A stretch of DNA of 64,000 nucleotides, taken from an uncultured Bacteroides sp. (GTDB taxonomy: Bacteria; Bacteroidota; Bacteroidia; Bacteroidales; Bacteroidaceae). The notes beneath the pieces are model-generated. The model ran no database searches. It saw nothing but the letters and a program-made list of their open reading frames with translations, and was not told the DNA's origin. Where the stretch lies: NCBI GenBank assembly GCA_902492205.1, contig CABUKU010000003.1, positions 124,001-188,000 of the forward strand, read 5' to 3'. Below are positions 1-7,754 of the stretch, one piece after another (within the stretch, counting starts at the first letter, position 1; each line of letters opens with the position of its first letter). The position numbers and the translations under genes are program-made.

Positions 1-777
1 TCCTGCTTCGGCTGCCGCTCCGGCAAAACCTTTTGGATCTGTAAGGAAGAGATTCATAGTTCCGGGAATACCAACTTCAACACCTACATATACAAAGATT
101 CCTACTGTACCGAGAATAAAATGACGGAAAGCCCAAGGACTGTGTTCGTATTTAATGGCTTTTGCTTTTTCAATATGAGGTTCCGGTATTCTAACGAAAG
201 CTAACACAATGCCCACTACTGCAAAGATACCCATGGCAATGTATAAAACCGGGTTTACATCGGTGATAGCAGTGTTTTTGGTTACTTCTCCAACCAATAT
301 ACCTACTAATACCGGAACTAATGTTGCCATTAATGAGTTGAAAGTACCGCCAATCTGGATTAACTGGTTACCTTTCTTTCCTGCTCCACCAAGGGTGTTC
401 AACATTGGGTTTACTACTGTATTCAACATACACATAGAGAAACCGGAAATAAATGCACCGATAAGGTAAACAACGAAACTACCTGCCGTACCGGATAAGA
501 ATTGTACGAAAACACCAATGAATCCTACTGCAATAGCAATAAGAGCCGTGTTCTTGTAACCGATTTTTTTAAGCATAAGGCCTGCCGGGATTCCCATGAA
601 AGCATATGCAATGAAATTGGCGAAGTTACCTAACATTCCCATGAAGTTAGAAGCTCCGAATTGTCCTTTAACTACAATCCCCATCGGGGCTGCCAAATTC
701 GTAACGAATGAGATCATACCAAAAAGTAGAATCATCATGATAATAGGCAACGTGTAGTTCTTTTTTTGTTGTTCCAT
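1..777 (-). CDS. MFS hexose permease (GluP/FucP type), 3' end cut off
   Basis: Inner-membrane major facilitator permease that probably imports glucose or galactose by proton symport. Reading the minus strand from ATG at 777 gives MEQQKKNYTLPIIMMILLFG followed by alternating hydrophobic helices. The segment CMLNTVVNPMLNTLGGAGKK resembles the conserved NP-containing helix of the GluP/FucP sugar porters. Only the first 259 residues are in the window; the usual length is about 400-430, so the C-terminal half is missing because of the window edge, not because the gene is broken. It lies 47 bp downstream of galM on the same strand, so the two are probably cotranscribed: permease plus mutarotase for a free hexose. 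The exact sugar cannot be read from sequence. Confidence 0.85.
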   Translation of the reverse strand, partial: MEQQKKNYTLPIIMMILLFGMISFVTNLAAPMGIVVKGQFGASNFMGMLGNFANFIAYAFMGIPAGLMLKKIGYKNTALIAIAVGFIGVFVQFLSGTAGSFVVYLIGAFISGFSMCMLNTVVNPMLNTLGGAGKKGNQLIQIGGTFNSLMATLVPVLVGILVGEVTKNTAITDVNPVLYIAMGIFAVVGIVLAFVRIPEPHIEKAKAIKYEHSPWAFRHFILGTVGIFVYVGVEVGIPGTMNLFLTDPKGFAGAAAEAG

Positions 778-824
778 AATTTGTATTGTTAATTAGGTGT
801 TATAAATATAGGGTTATTAATCTC

Positions 825-1919
825 TTATTTTTCTACTCCGAATTTATAGATACAGGTCTGTGTATAAACCTCTCCCGGATTCAGACGTGCCGATGGGAAT
901 TGCGACTTGTTTGGAGTATCGGGGAAATGTTGTGTCTCGAAACAAATGGCGCTGCGTGCAGGGAAAGTAGCTCCATGTGCTCCGGTGAATCCGCCCAACC
1001 AGTTTCCTGTATAAAGTTGTACACCCGGTTCGGTTGTGTAAACTTCCAAGGTACGTCCGCTTGCCGGTTCAACACATTTTGCGGCAAAAGTCAGTTCGCC
1101 TGCATATTTCTTATTTAAAACATAACAATGGTCATATCCTGCTCCAAATACAAGTTGTTGGAATTTGTCGTCAATGCGTTCTCCCACTACATGTGGAGTG
1201 CGGAAGTCCATTGGAGTACCTTCTACTTTTGCTATTTCGCCGGTAGGGATGGATACTTCATCCATTGGAGTATAAAAGTCGGCATTGATAGTAACAATAT
1301 TATTCAGGATAGTAGGAGTGGGGTTGGAAATACCTGCGAGATTGAAGAAAGCGTGATTGGTAAGGTTTACGACAGTAGCTTTATCCGTAGTGGCTTTATA
1401 ATCAATAATAAATTCATTTTCATCGGATAAAGTGTAAGTCATGGTAATGCTGAGATTGCCGGGAAAGCCTTCATCGCCATCGGGAGATACATGTTTCAAT
1501 ACCAATGTGTTTGATGCGGTTTGTTCTGCTTCCCAAACTGCTGTATGAAATCCTTTAGGTCCTCCATGCAGGGAATTCGGTCCATTATTGATTGTCAAGG
1601 TATATTCTTCTCCGTCCAATGTGAATTTACCGTTAGCTATACGATTTCCATAACGCCCGATTGTGGTACAAAGAAATGGTTCAGGACTGTTGATGACGCT
1701 ATCAAGATTGTCATGTCCGAGCGTTACACTGGCAAACTTCCCGTTTTTATCGGGAGTCATAACGGATAAAACTGTTGCACCATAATTGGTAACAGCTATT
1801 TCCATGCCATTCTTGTTGTTAAGGATATATAGATCGGTTTCTTTACCGTTGATGGATTTCTTGAAATTCTCTTTCTTTAGCCCTGAAATATTATCAGAAC
1901 CGGAAGTTGTGTTTATCAT
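825..1919 (-). CDS. galM: Aldose 1-epimerase (galactose mutarotase)
   Basis: Interconverts the alpha and beta anomers of galactose or glucose so that downstream kinases receive the right anomer. The family motifs are present: IGRYGNRIANGKF, NNGPNSLHGG with a conserved His, TNHAFFNLAG with the catalytic acid His, and ICFETQHFPD near the C-terminus with the catalytic base Glu. About 364 residues, normal for GalM, and no signal peptide. An ATG at 1931 also opens the frame, but MINTTSG at 1919 leaves a more plausible leader after the predicted -7 box at 1949-1957. First gene of a two-gene operon with the permease at 1-777. Confidence 0.92.
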   Translation of the reverse strand: MINTTSGSDNISGLKKENFKKSINGKETDLYILNNKNGMEIAVTNYGATVLSVMTPDKNGKFASVTLGHDNLDSVINSPEPFLCTTIGRYGNRIANGKFTLDGEEYTLTINNGPNSLHGGPKGFHTAVWEAEQTASNTLVLKHVSPDGDEGFPGNLSITMTYTLSDENEFIIDYKATTDKATVVNLTNHAFFNLAGISNPTPTILNNIVTINADFYTPMDEVSIPTGEIAKVEGTPMDFRTPHVVGERIDDKFQQLVFGAGYDHCYVLNKKYAGELTFAAKCVEPASGRTLEVYTTEPGVQLYTGNWLGGFTGAHGATFPARSAICFETQHFPDTPNKSQFPSARLNPGEVYTQTCIYKFGVEK

Positions 1920-1948
1920 AATAAAATGCACTTTATTGAATTATGTGT

Positions 1949-1981
1949 GCAAATAAAGTCAAATTCTTTGGGATACCCAAA
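1949..1981 (-). promoter_or_regulatory. galM promoter with an overlapping dyad
   Basis: On the minus strand TTTATTTGC (1957-1949) matches the Bacteroidetes -7 box TAnnTTTGY with one mismatch. A TTTG (1981-1978) sits 20 bp upstream as the -33 element. A perfect inverted repeat, TTTGGG-ATA-CCCAAA, at 1967-1981 covers the -33 element and would be a suitable operator for a dimeric repressor. No regulator for it can be named. Confidence 0.5.
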
Positions 1982-2078
1982 TTATTTCGGGAAAATGGAG
2001 CGGGGAATAGTGAAAAGAGTATAACGGATTACTGAGAATAAGATATTTGATGAATTTAGTTTTTAAGGGGTAAATTAC

Positions 2079-2202
2079 AAATTTGTCATTTGGATGAGAA
2101 TCAGTTACTTCCATTTTCTTAACACGCTCATATAGCGTATAACAAGGGTGCTGCGAAAACTTGTGACACGAAACATAAGGTTGTTTTGCGCAAATTTGTC
2201 AT
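2079..2202. repeat. Copy A of a ~123-bp duplicated intergenic element
   Basis: This stretch is repeated imperfectly 172 bp further on (2250-2374). The copies share the exact 16-mer GCGAAAACTTGTGACA (2153-2168 and 2325-2340) and aligned flanks such as TTAACACG and GGTTGTTTTGC. Copy A begins and ends with its own 11-bp direct repeat AAATTTGTCAT (2079-2089 and 2192-2202), 113 bp apart. It has no convincing coding capacity. Confidence 0.75.
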
Positions 2203-2249
2203 AGATTCTGTGCTTTAAATACATTATATTATTTTATACCCCCTAAATT

Positions 2250-2374
2250 CATTTTTGACGCAGAGCTCATTATCAGGTACTTCCTTTTCTTTAACACGTT
2301 TGTATGGCGTACAAGAGGGGTGGCGCGAAAACTTGTGACATGAAACATACGGTTGTTTTGCTCATTTTTGACGC
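2250..2374. repeat. Copy B of the ~123-bp duplicated intergenic element
   Basis: Imperfect direct repeat of 2079-2202. It is bounded by its own 12-bp repeat CATTTTTGACGC (2250-2261 and 2363-2374), again exactly 113 bp apart. The terminal repeat differs from that of copy A although the interior is shared. A 60-codon frame over it (2304-2486) runs on into the palindrome array and is not believable as a gene. Confidence 0.75.
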
Positions 2375-2420
2375 GCTTTTTGCATTATCTATAGGGAGAC
2401 ACACTACGTCTTCTCCCGAG

Positions 2421-2486
2421 TTAGTGTACACTGACTTGCTGGTTAGTGTACACTGTCTCGCCGGTCAGTGTACACTGTCAAGCTAA
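2421..2486. repeat. Three tandem 22-bp units around palindrome AGTGTACACT
   Basis: The perfect 10-bp palindrome AGTGTACACT occurs at 2423-2432, 2445-2454 and 2467-2476, so starts are exactly 22 bp apart, about two helical turns. The full 22-bp units are similar but not identical: the parts between palindromes read GACTTGCTGG, GTCTCGCCGG and GTCAAGCTAA. It lies in the galM/susC divergent intergenic region, about 290 bp before the susC start. It is not a CRISPR array, because the units abut and have no unique spacers. Two other arrays with the same period occur at 14682-14769 and 39355-39507. Confidence 0.85.
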
Positions 2487-2778
2487 CATGTCCCGACGTT
2501 TTTCTTTAGTTGTCCTGTCGAAAATATTAAATGACCTGAATGATGCGGTTACTTATCAAGTCGATTAAAACAAACGTCCTCTTCTTTGTGAAAAAGAAAA
2601 GCGAAAAAAAGTTCTTTTCTGTTTAGTATGCTTTAAAGTTGAAATGTATTATAGTCATAAAGCGTTAATTAAACTTATTGCCTATGTAGAAATCAACAAG
2701 AAAAAGGAAGCTGTATGTAAGGCTTCATATTAATCTCCGGAGTTATCCTTATTTAAAAATCTAATAGAAAAACATTTT
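2487..2778. other. Leader region of the first susC
   Basis: No gene is seen here. The stretch is AT-rich and presumably holds the promoter and 5' leader of the SusC gene at 2779. Small dyads are visible (GAAGC...GCTTC around 2708-2725 and CTCCGGAG at 2736-2743), but I could not place a convincing TAnnTTTG box. Confidence 0.4.
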
Positions 2779-5700
2779 ATGAAAAAACAAAATTTAAATT
2801 CAAACGCGGGCGGTTCATGCAAGTGGCTGCCTCTGATTAAGAACGGTATGTTCTTGTTTTGCTTTTCAATGATGGCATTCCCCGTTTGCACTTATGCAGG
2901 CGATGCTGTGGTTGAATCGGAAATTGCAAATGCGGTACAACAGGACAGAACCGTACAGGGTACTGTGGCGGACGTAAAAGGGGAACCTATTATCGGGGCC
3001 AATATTTTGGTGGAAGGAACTACCAATGGTACAATTACAGATTTCAACGGAAACTTTTCCTTGGCTAATGTACCCCCGAAGGGTACTTTGATTGTTTCTT
3101 ATATCGGATATAAGACTCAGAAAATACAATTGACAAACCAGTCTTCTTATAAAATTAAGTTGGCAGAAGATTCTGAAGTATTGGGTGAAGTTGTTGTGAC
3201 GGCAATGGGTATCGAACGCCAATCCAAAACATTGACTTATTCGGCACAAACAGTAGGAGGAAAAGATGTTAATGACATCAAGAGCGTTAACATGATAAAC
3301 TCACTGCAAGGAAAGAGTGCAGGTTTGATGATTACTCCGAACTCTACGGGTGCAGGTGGCTCGTCTAAAATATTATTCCGCGGTAATAAATCAATTAATG
3401 GTAGTAACCAGCCGTTGGTGGTAGTGGACGGTGTGCCGTTGATGATGGATGTTACAAAAGATCAGGTTGACACGAATTATGGCGGTCAGCGAGACGGCGG
3501 TGATGCCATGTCTACCATCAATCCGGATGATATTGCATCTATTACTTTATTGAAAGGTGCTTCTGCAGCTGCGCTTTATGGTGCGGTGGCTGCCAATGGT
3601 GCCATTATGATTACCACAAAATCTGCACGCGCAGGCAAAGTATCCGTTAACGTGTCCAGCAACACGACGATTGAAAATCCGATGGTGTTGCCGGAATTCC
3701 AGAATAATTATGGGGTAAGCAATAGCGGAACTTACAGTTGGGGAAACAAGTTGGAATCCGAAGCTCCTAATTATGCAAAAGAATTCTATCGTACCGGTTT
3801 CACCACAAATAATTCTATTTCATTGAGTGGGGGTACTGAGAATATCCAGGCATTCTTCTCATATGCCAATGTTATTTCTAACGGCATTACTCCGAAAAAT
3901 GATTATAAAAGTCATTTGTTTAACTCAAAGGTAGGCTTCAATGTATTGAAGAATGTACATATTGACTTTAGTGCGAAGTTCTCTAACCAGCACATCGAGA
4001 ACCAAGCTGCTTCCGGTTATTTGTGGAACCCGCTTACGGGTGTTTATCTTTTCCCGAGAGGTGAAGACTGGGACGGTTATAAAAATGAATATGAAGTTTA
4101 TGATCCTGCCCGTGGTATAAATGTTCAGAACTGGACAAACACCAAACAAGAACAATTCGGTAATCCTTACTGGATGTTGAACCGTCAGGTGCCTGTTACA
4201 GACCGTAACCGTTATGAATTTGGCGGCAGTGTGAAATGGGATATCACAAAAGATTTGAATATCGGCGGACGTATGCGTTATGAAAGAGGAGAGGAACATT
4301 TTGTTCACAATGCGTATGCATCCAGCGTAGGAGATAAGTATAAAATGGGACGTATGCGGGATAACCGTTATTTCAGTTCACAACTTTATGGCGATTTGTT
4401 GGCAAGCTATAACCATACCTTTGATGAATTCTCCGTATCGGCAACGGCAGGTACAAGTTTCACCAAAACCAAGACTTCCCATGTTGACCTTTGGGGAGAA
4501 GGCGACCAGTATAGTGTAACAGACGGAAAGACGAACGGAAGCACTTATTATCCGAATATCTTTACCCCTAATAATTATTATAACAACCTTGCATACATGC
4601 AAAGTGGTGACTGGATAACAGAAAAACGCTTGAATTCGGTATTTGCCACTGCACAGTTGGGATACCATGAAGGATTGTTCCTCGATTTGTCTGCACGTAA
4701 TGACTGGTCATCGGCTTTGTCCTACACAAACAGTTGTTCATTCTTCTATCCGTCTGTCGGTGTCAGTTTCTTATTGGATAAGTTTGTAAACATGGGTAAG
4801 AATGTAGATTTATTCAAAGTACGTGCCACTTATTCTGTTGTGGGTAATGATGTTCCTGTTTTTGTAACCAACCGTAAATACAGATTGAAAACATCAGGTG
4901 AAATTTCTGCTCCGGATGAAGCTCCGTTTGTAACATTGAAACCGGAAAAAACTAATTCTCTTGAGTTCGGTTTTGACGGCACATTCCTGCAGAATCGTTT
5001 AAACGTAAGCTTTACTTATTATAAGACCAATACAAAGAACCAGTTCTTTTCTATTGATACTCCTTTTGAAACAGGTTTAAGAAAACGTTATGTAAATGCG
5101 GGTAATGTGGAAAACAAAGGTTTTGAAGCAAGTGTGGGATGGTTCTCCCAATTTAACGATAAATTCAGTTGGAGCACTAACCTGAACTTCTCTTACAATG
5201 ATAATAAAATCAAAGAATTGGTGGATGAATTACCCGATGGCTTGACATTGAAAGACTTTGGCGGTGCAAAAATGATTTTGAAGAAGGGTGGTCATTACGG
5301 TGATTTATATGTACGCCACATTGTAATGGATGAAAACGGCAAACCTCAGGTAGATGATAAAGGTAACCCGAAACTTAGCGGTGACGGCAGCGCCGATTTG
5401 AATTACGTAGGAAATATGAATGCAAAAGTAAACATGGGCTGGACCAACACGTTCCGTTATAAAGACTTTACGCTGTCATTCCTTATAGATGCGAAGTTCG
5501 GAGGTAAAGTATTGTCTATGACAGAAGCTACATTAGACGGTTGGGGAGTTTCAAAACGTTCGGGCGAAGCACGCGATAACGGTGGGGTAACCATCAACGG
5601 AATGAAGTTCGATGCACAGCAATACTATGAAACTGTTGGGAATAATAACTTTAACAGTCCTTATGCTGTAGAAAATTATGTATATGATGCAACGAACGTA

Positions 5701-5922
5701 CGTCTTCGTGAATTGACATTGGGATACACTTTCCGTAATTTGTTCGGAGTGGGCAAGAACCTCACGGCTGCCATTATCGGAAGAAATCTCTTCTTCTTCT
5801 ATAAAGATGCTCCGATGGATCCCGATATTTCGGCAGGTACAGGTAACGGAATGCAAGGTGTAGACATGTTTGCACTTCCTACTTCACGCAGCTTTGGTCT
5901 TAATTTAAAACTTAACTTCTAA
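2779..5922 (+). CDS. SusC/RagA-type TonB-linked outer-membrane transporter (pair 1)
   Basis: Outer-membrane barrel that, with its SusD lid, imports oligomers using TonB energy. Signal peptide about 1-41, a CarboxypepD_reg-like domain about 59-131 (GTVADVKGEPIIGANILVEG), a TonB-box-like EVVVTAMG at about 137-144, the plug to about 270 (VVVDGVPL, SITLLKGASAAALYG, ITTKSA), then the barrel ending in LNLKLNF with the terminal Phe of outer-membrane proteins. At 1047 residues and without an STN domain it cannot signal directly to a FecR anti-sigma factor. It is followed 11 bp later by its SusD partner. A close paralogue lies convergently at 9384-12785; for example both contain GRNLFF/ARNLFF and DPDIS near the C-terminus. 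The substrate is unknown because no enzyme accompanies this pair. Confidence 0.93.
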   Translation: MKKQNLNSNAGGSCKWLPLIKNGMFLFCFSMMAFPVCTYAGDAVVESEIANAVQQDRTVQGTVADVKGEPIIGANILVEGTTNGTITDFNGNFSLANVPPKGTLIVSYIGYKTQKIQLTNQSSYKIKLAEDSEVLGEVVVTAMGIERQSKTLTYSAQTVGGKDVNDIKSVNMINSLQGKSAGLMITPNSTGAGGSSKILFRGNKSINGSNQPLVVVDGVPLMMDVTKDQVDTNYGGQRDGGDAMSTINPDDIASITLLKGASAAALYGAVAANGAIMITTKSARAGKVSVNVSSNTTIENPMVLPEFQNNYGVSNSGTYSWGNKLESEAPNYAKEFYRTGFTTNNSISLSGGTENIQAFFSYANVISNGITPKNDYKSHLFNSKVGFNVLKNVHIDFSAKFSNQHIENQAASGYLWNPLTGVYLFPRGEDWDGYKNEYEVYDPARGINVQNWTNTKQEQFGNPYWMLNRQVPVTDRNRYEFGGSVKWDITKDLNIGGRMRYERGEEHFVHNAYASSVGDKYKMGRMRDNRYFSSQLYGDLLASYNHTFDEFSVSATAGTSFTKTKTSHVDLWGEGDQYSVTDGKTNGSTYYPNIFTPNNYYNNLAYMQSGDWITEKRLNSVFATAQLGYHEGLFLDLSARNDWSSALSYTNSCSFFYPSVGVSFLLDKFVNMGKNVDLFKVRATYSVVGNDVPVFVTNRKYRLKTSGEISAPDEAPFVTLKPEKTNSLEFGFDGTFLQNRLNVSFTYYKTNTKNQFFSIDTPFETGLRKRYVNAGNVENKGFEASVGWFSQFNDKFSWSTNLNFSYNDNKIKELVDELPDGLTLKDFGGAKMILKKGGHYGDLYVRHIVMDENGKPQVDDKGNPKLSGDGSADLNYVGNMNAKVNMGWTNTFRYKDFTLSFLIDAKFGGKVLSMTEATLDGWGVSKRSGEARDNGGVTINGMKFDAQQYYETVGNNNFNSPYAVENYVYDATNVRLRELTLGYTFRNLFGVGKNLTAAIIGRNLFFFYKDAPMDPDISAGTGNGMQGVDMFALPTSRSFGLNLKLNF

Positions 5923-5933
5923 TACGATAGATT

Positions 5934-7682
5934 ATGAAACGAAATAAATTATTTAAATACGCCGTTCTATTGGCATTTCCTATTGCCTGCGGCAACATGG
6001 TAACCGGTTGTACGGACGATTTTGAGACAATCAATAGCAGTGAAATTGAAGTTAATCCGGGCGACCTGCCATTCAAGGCACAGTTTCAGGAACCCATGAC
6101 TTACTGTTATCCTCCGCAACAAAACATGTTCCAGTTTTGGACTAACCTGAGTATCGACTTCTATGGAGGTTACTTCATGACTCCCAACGGAAACTTTGGT
6201 AATGGAAATTACGGTGAAGTTCGCGGGCATTGCGGAGGTATGTATGAAAACTACTATCTGCACATCATTAACAATACAAGCCGTTTGATTAAAACATGTG
6301 AAGAAAACGGTCAGAATGCGGTTGGCGCCCTTATGAGAATCGTACAGGCCTATGGAACTTTGATGACAACGGATACCTACGGACCTATTGCTTATAAGTC
6401 TGTGTTGGATAAGACTCCGACTTCTGCTACATTTGCCTATGACAAGCAGGAAGACATATATAACTATATGTTTGCCGATTTGGAAAAAGCCGTAACGGAT
6501 CTGAAAACTGCAACCGATGAAGAAAAAGGTATCTTGAAAGCAGCCGACTTTTGGTGTGGCGGGAATATAGATTTATTGACCAAAGTTGCCAACACCTTGA
6601 AACTGCGTATGGCAATGCGTATAGTAAAAGTGAACCCGAAGTTGGCAGAAACAAAAGCCATAGAAGCTTATGGAGGAGGTGTGTTGACGGATGCGGACAA
6701 AGACATTATCATAGATCAGGGCTTGGAAAATGAAATGTGGCTGATGATCAGTAGCTGGGGAGATTGTGGGTTTAATGCCAGTTTGGTAACTATAATGGAC
6801 GGTTTCAAAGATCCTCGTCAGCCTCTTTACATGACTAAGAATACAGAAGATATTCTTAAAGATGGATATTCAAAAGCCAAAGATGATAATAAGAATGACT
6901 TTTATTATAAAACTGCCGATAAAGACAAAACTCCTGTTGCTAAATCAGAAGCGGTATTGGTTGAAAAAGATGCGAAATATCTTGGAATGCGTATCGGTAG
7001 CGGTTTGCCTGCAAAACCTAATGCATGGGGAAATTTCTCCGGTTGGGTTGGAAATTATACTATGGGATTACCTATCATGAAAGTAGCCGAGGCTTATTTC
7101 CTCCGTGCCGAAGGTGCCTTGAGAGGTTGGGATATGGGTGGAACTCCCCAGTCTCTGTATGAACAAGGCATCCGGACTTCAATAAAAAATGAACTGAAAT
7201 ACAAAGGTTCATATGCAGGAGTGAAAGATATTGACGATGCTGCAATAGATGCATATATCAATGGCAGTACAGGACAAATAGATTTCGTAGATCCTGTAAA
7301 TGATGAAAACAGTATTACTGCGCTCAATACATTAGGTGTGAAATGGGACAATGCAAATGGTGATAAGGAAAAACAACTTCAGTTAATCATTACTCAGAAG
7401 TGGATTGCAAACTTCCCGTTATCCAATGAAGCATGGGCTGAATACCGTCGTACGGGCTATCCGAAGTTATTCCCGGTCAGGGTAAATAACAGCGATGGAA
7501 ACATTGATACCAATGAACAGATTCGTCGTTCCATTTATGGCGCTACTCCTTATGATACGAATGAAGCCGAACTGAATAAAGGAATCGAACTGTTGAATCA
7601 GGAGAATTCAAGTACAAAGTTTAGCGGTGATCATGGTGGTACCCGTCTATGGTGGGACAGAGCCGATAAAGGAAATTTCTAA
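5934..7682 (+). CDS. SusD/RagB-like surface lipoprotein (SusD-like_2 type, pair 1)
   Basis: Surface-exposed substrate-binding lid of the SusC at 2779. The N-terminus MKRNKLFKYAVLLAF ends in a lipobox, MVTGC, with Cys26. The body has TPR-like SusD helices (NTLKLRMAMRIVKVNPKLAE, MKVAEAYFLRAEGALRGWDM, EAWAEYRRTGYPKLFPV) and the signature end GGTRLWWDRADKGNF. These motifs fit the SusD-like_2 subgroup more than classical SusD. 582 residues, starting 11 bp after susC. The lipoprotein at 7755-9380 is a paralogue sharing almost all of these motifs. Confidence 0.9.
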   Translation: MKRNKLFKYAVLLAFPIACGNMVTGCTDDFETINSSEIEVNPGDLPFKAQFQEPMTYCYPPQQNMFQFWTNLSIDFYGGYFMTPNGNFGNGNYGEVRGHCGGMYENYYLHIINNTSRLIKTCEENGQNAVGALMRIVQAYGTLMTTDTYGPIAYKSVLDKTPTSATFAYDKQEDIYNYMFADLEKAVTDLKTATDEEKGILKAADFWCGGNIDLLTKVANTLKLRMAMRIVKVNPKLAETKAIEAYGGGVLTDADKDIIIDQGLENEMWLMISSWGDCGFNASLVTIMDGFKDPRQPLYMTKNTEDILKDGYSKAKDDNKNDFYYKTADKDKTPVAKSEAVLVEKDAKYLGMRIGSGLPAKPNAWGNFSGWVGNYTMGLPIMKVAEAYFLRAEGALRGWDMGGTPQSLYEQGIRTSIKNELKYKGSYAGVKDIDDAAIDAYINGSTGQIDFVDPVNDENSITALNTLGVKWDNANGDKEKQLQLIITQKWIANFPLSNEAWAEYRRTGYPKLFPVRVNNSDGNIDTNEQIRRSIYGATPYDTNEAELNKGIELLNQENSSTKFSGDHGGTRLWWDRADKGNF

Positions 7683-7711
7683 TTGAGTGGTTTTAAGGTC
7701 TAATGAAGAGA

Positions 7712-7748
7712 AGCATCGGAGCATTGACAGTCTCCGGTGCTTTTTTTT
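7712..7748 (+). terminator. Rho-independent terminator after pair 1
   Basis: AGCATCGGAG (7712-7721) pairs with CTCCGGTGCT (7732-7741) in a 10-bp stem with one G-T pair and a 10-nt loop, followed by eight T. It sits between the convergent SusD-like genes, 30 bp after the plus-strand stop. Confidence 0.85.
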
Positions 7749-7754
7749 ATGTAT

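Noticed and set aside
2394..2417. GGGAGA...TCTCCC hairpin next to the palindrome array as a terminator
   Set aside because: Stem of only 6 bp with a 12-nt loop, no T tract and no gene ending just upstream on the plus strand.
2421..2486. Possible small CRISPR array
   Set aside because: Units abut directly at 22 bp, have no unique spacers, and no cas genes are in the window.
2304..2486. 60-codon plus-strand frame in the galM/susC intergenic region
   Set aside because: It runs through repeat copy B and the palindrome array, and has no protein-like composition or promoter.
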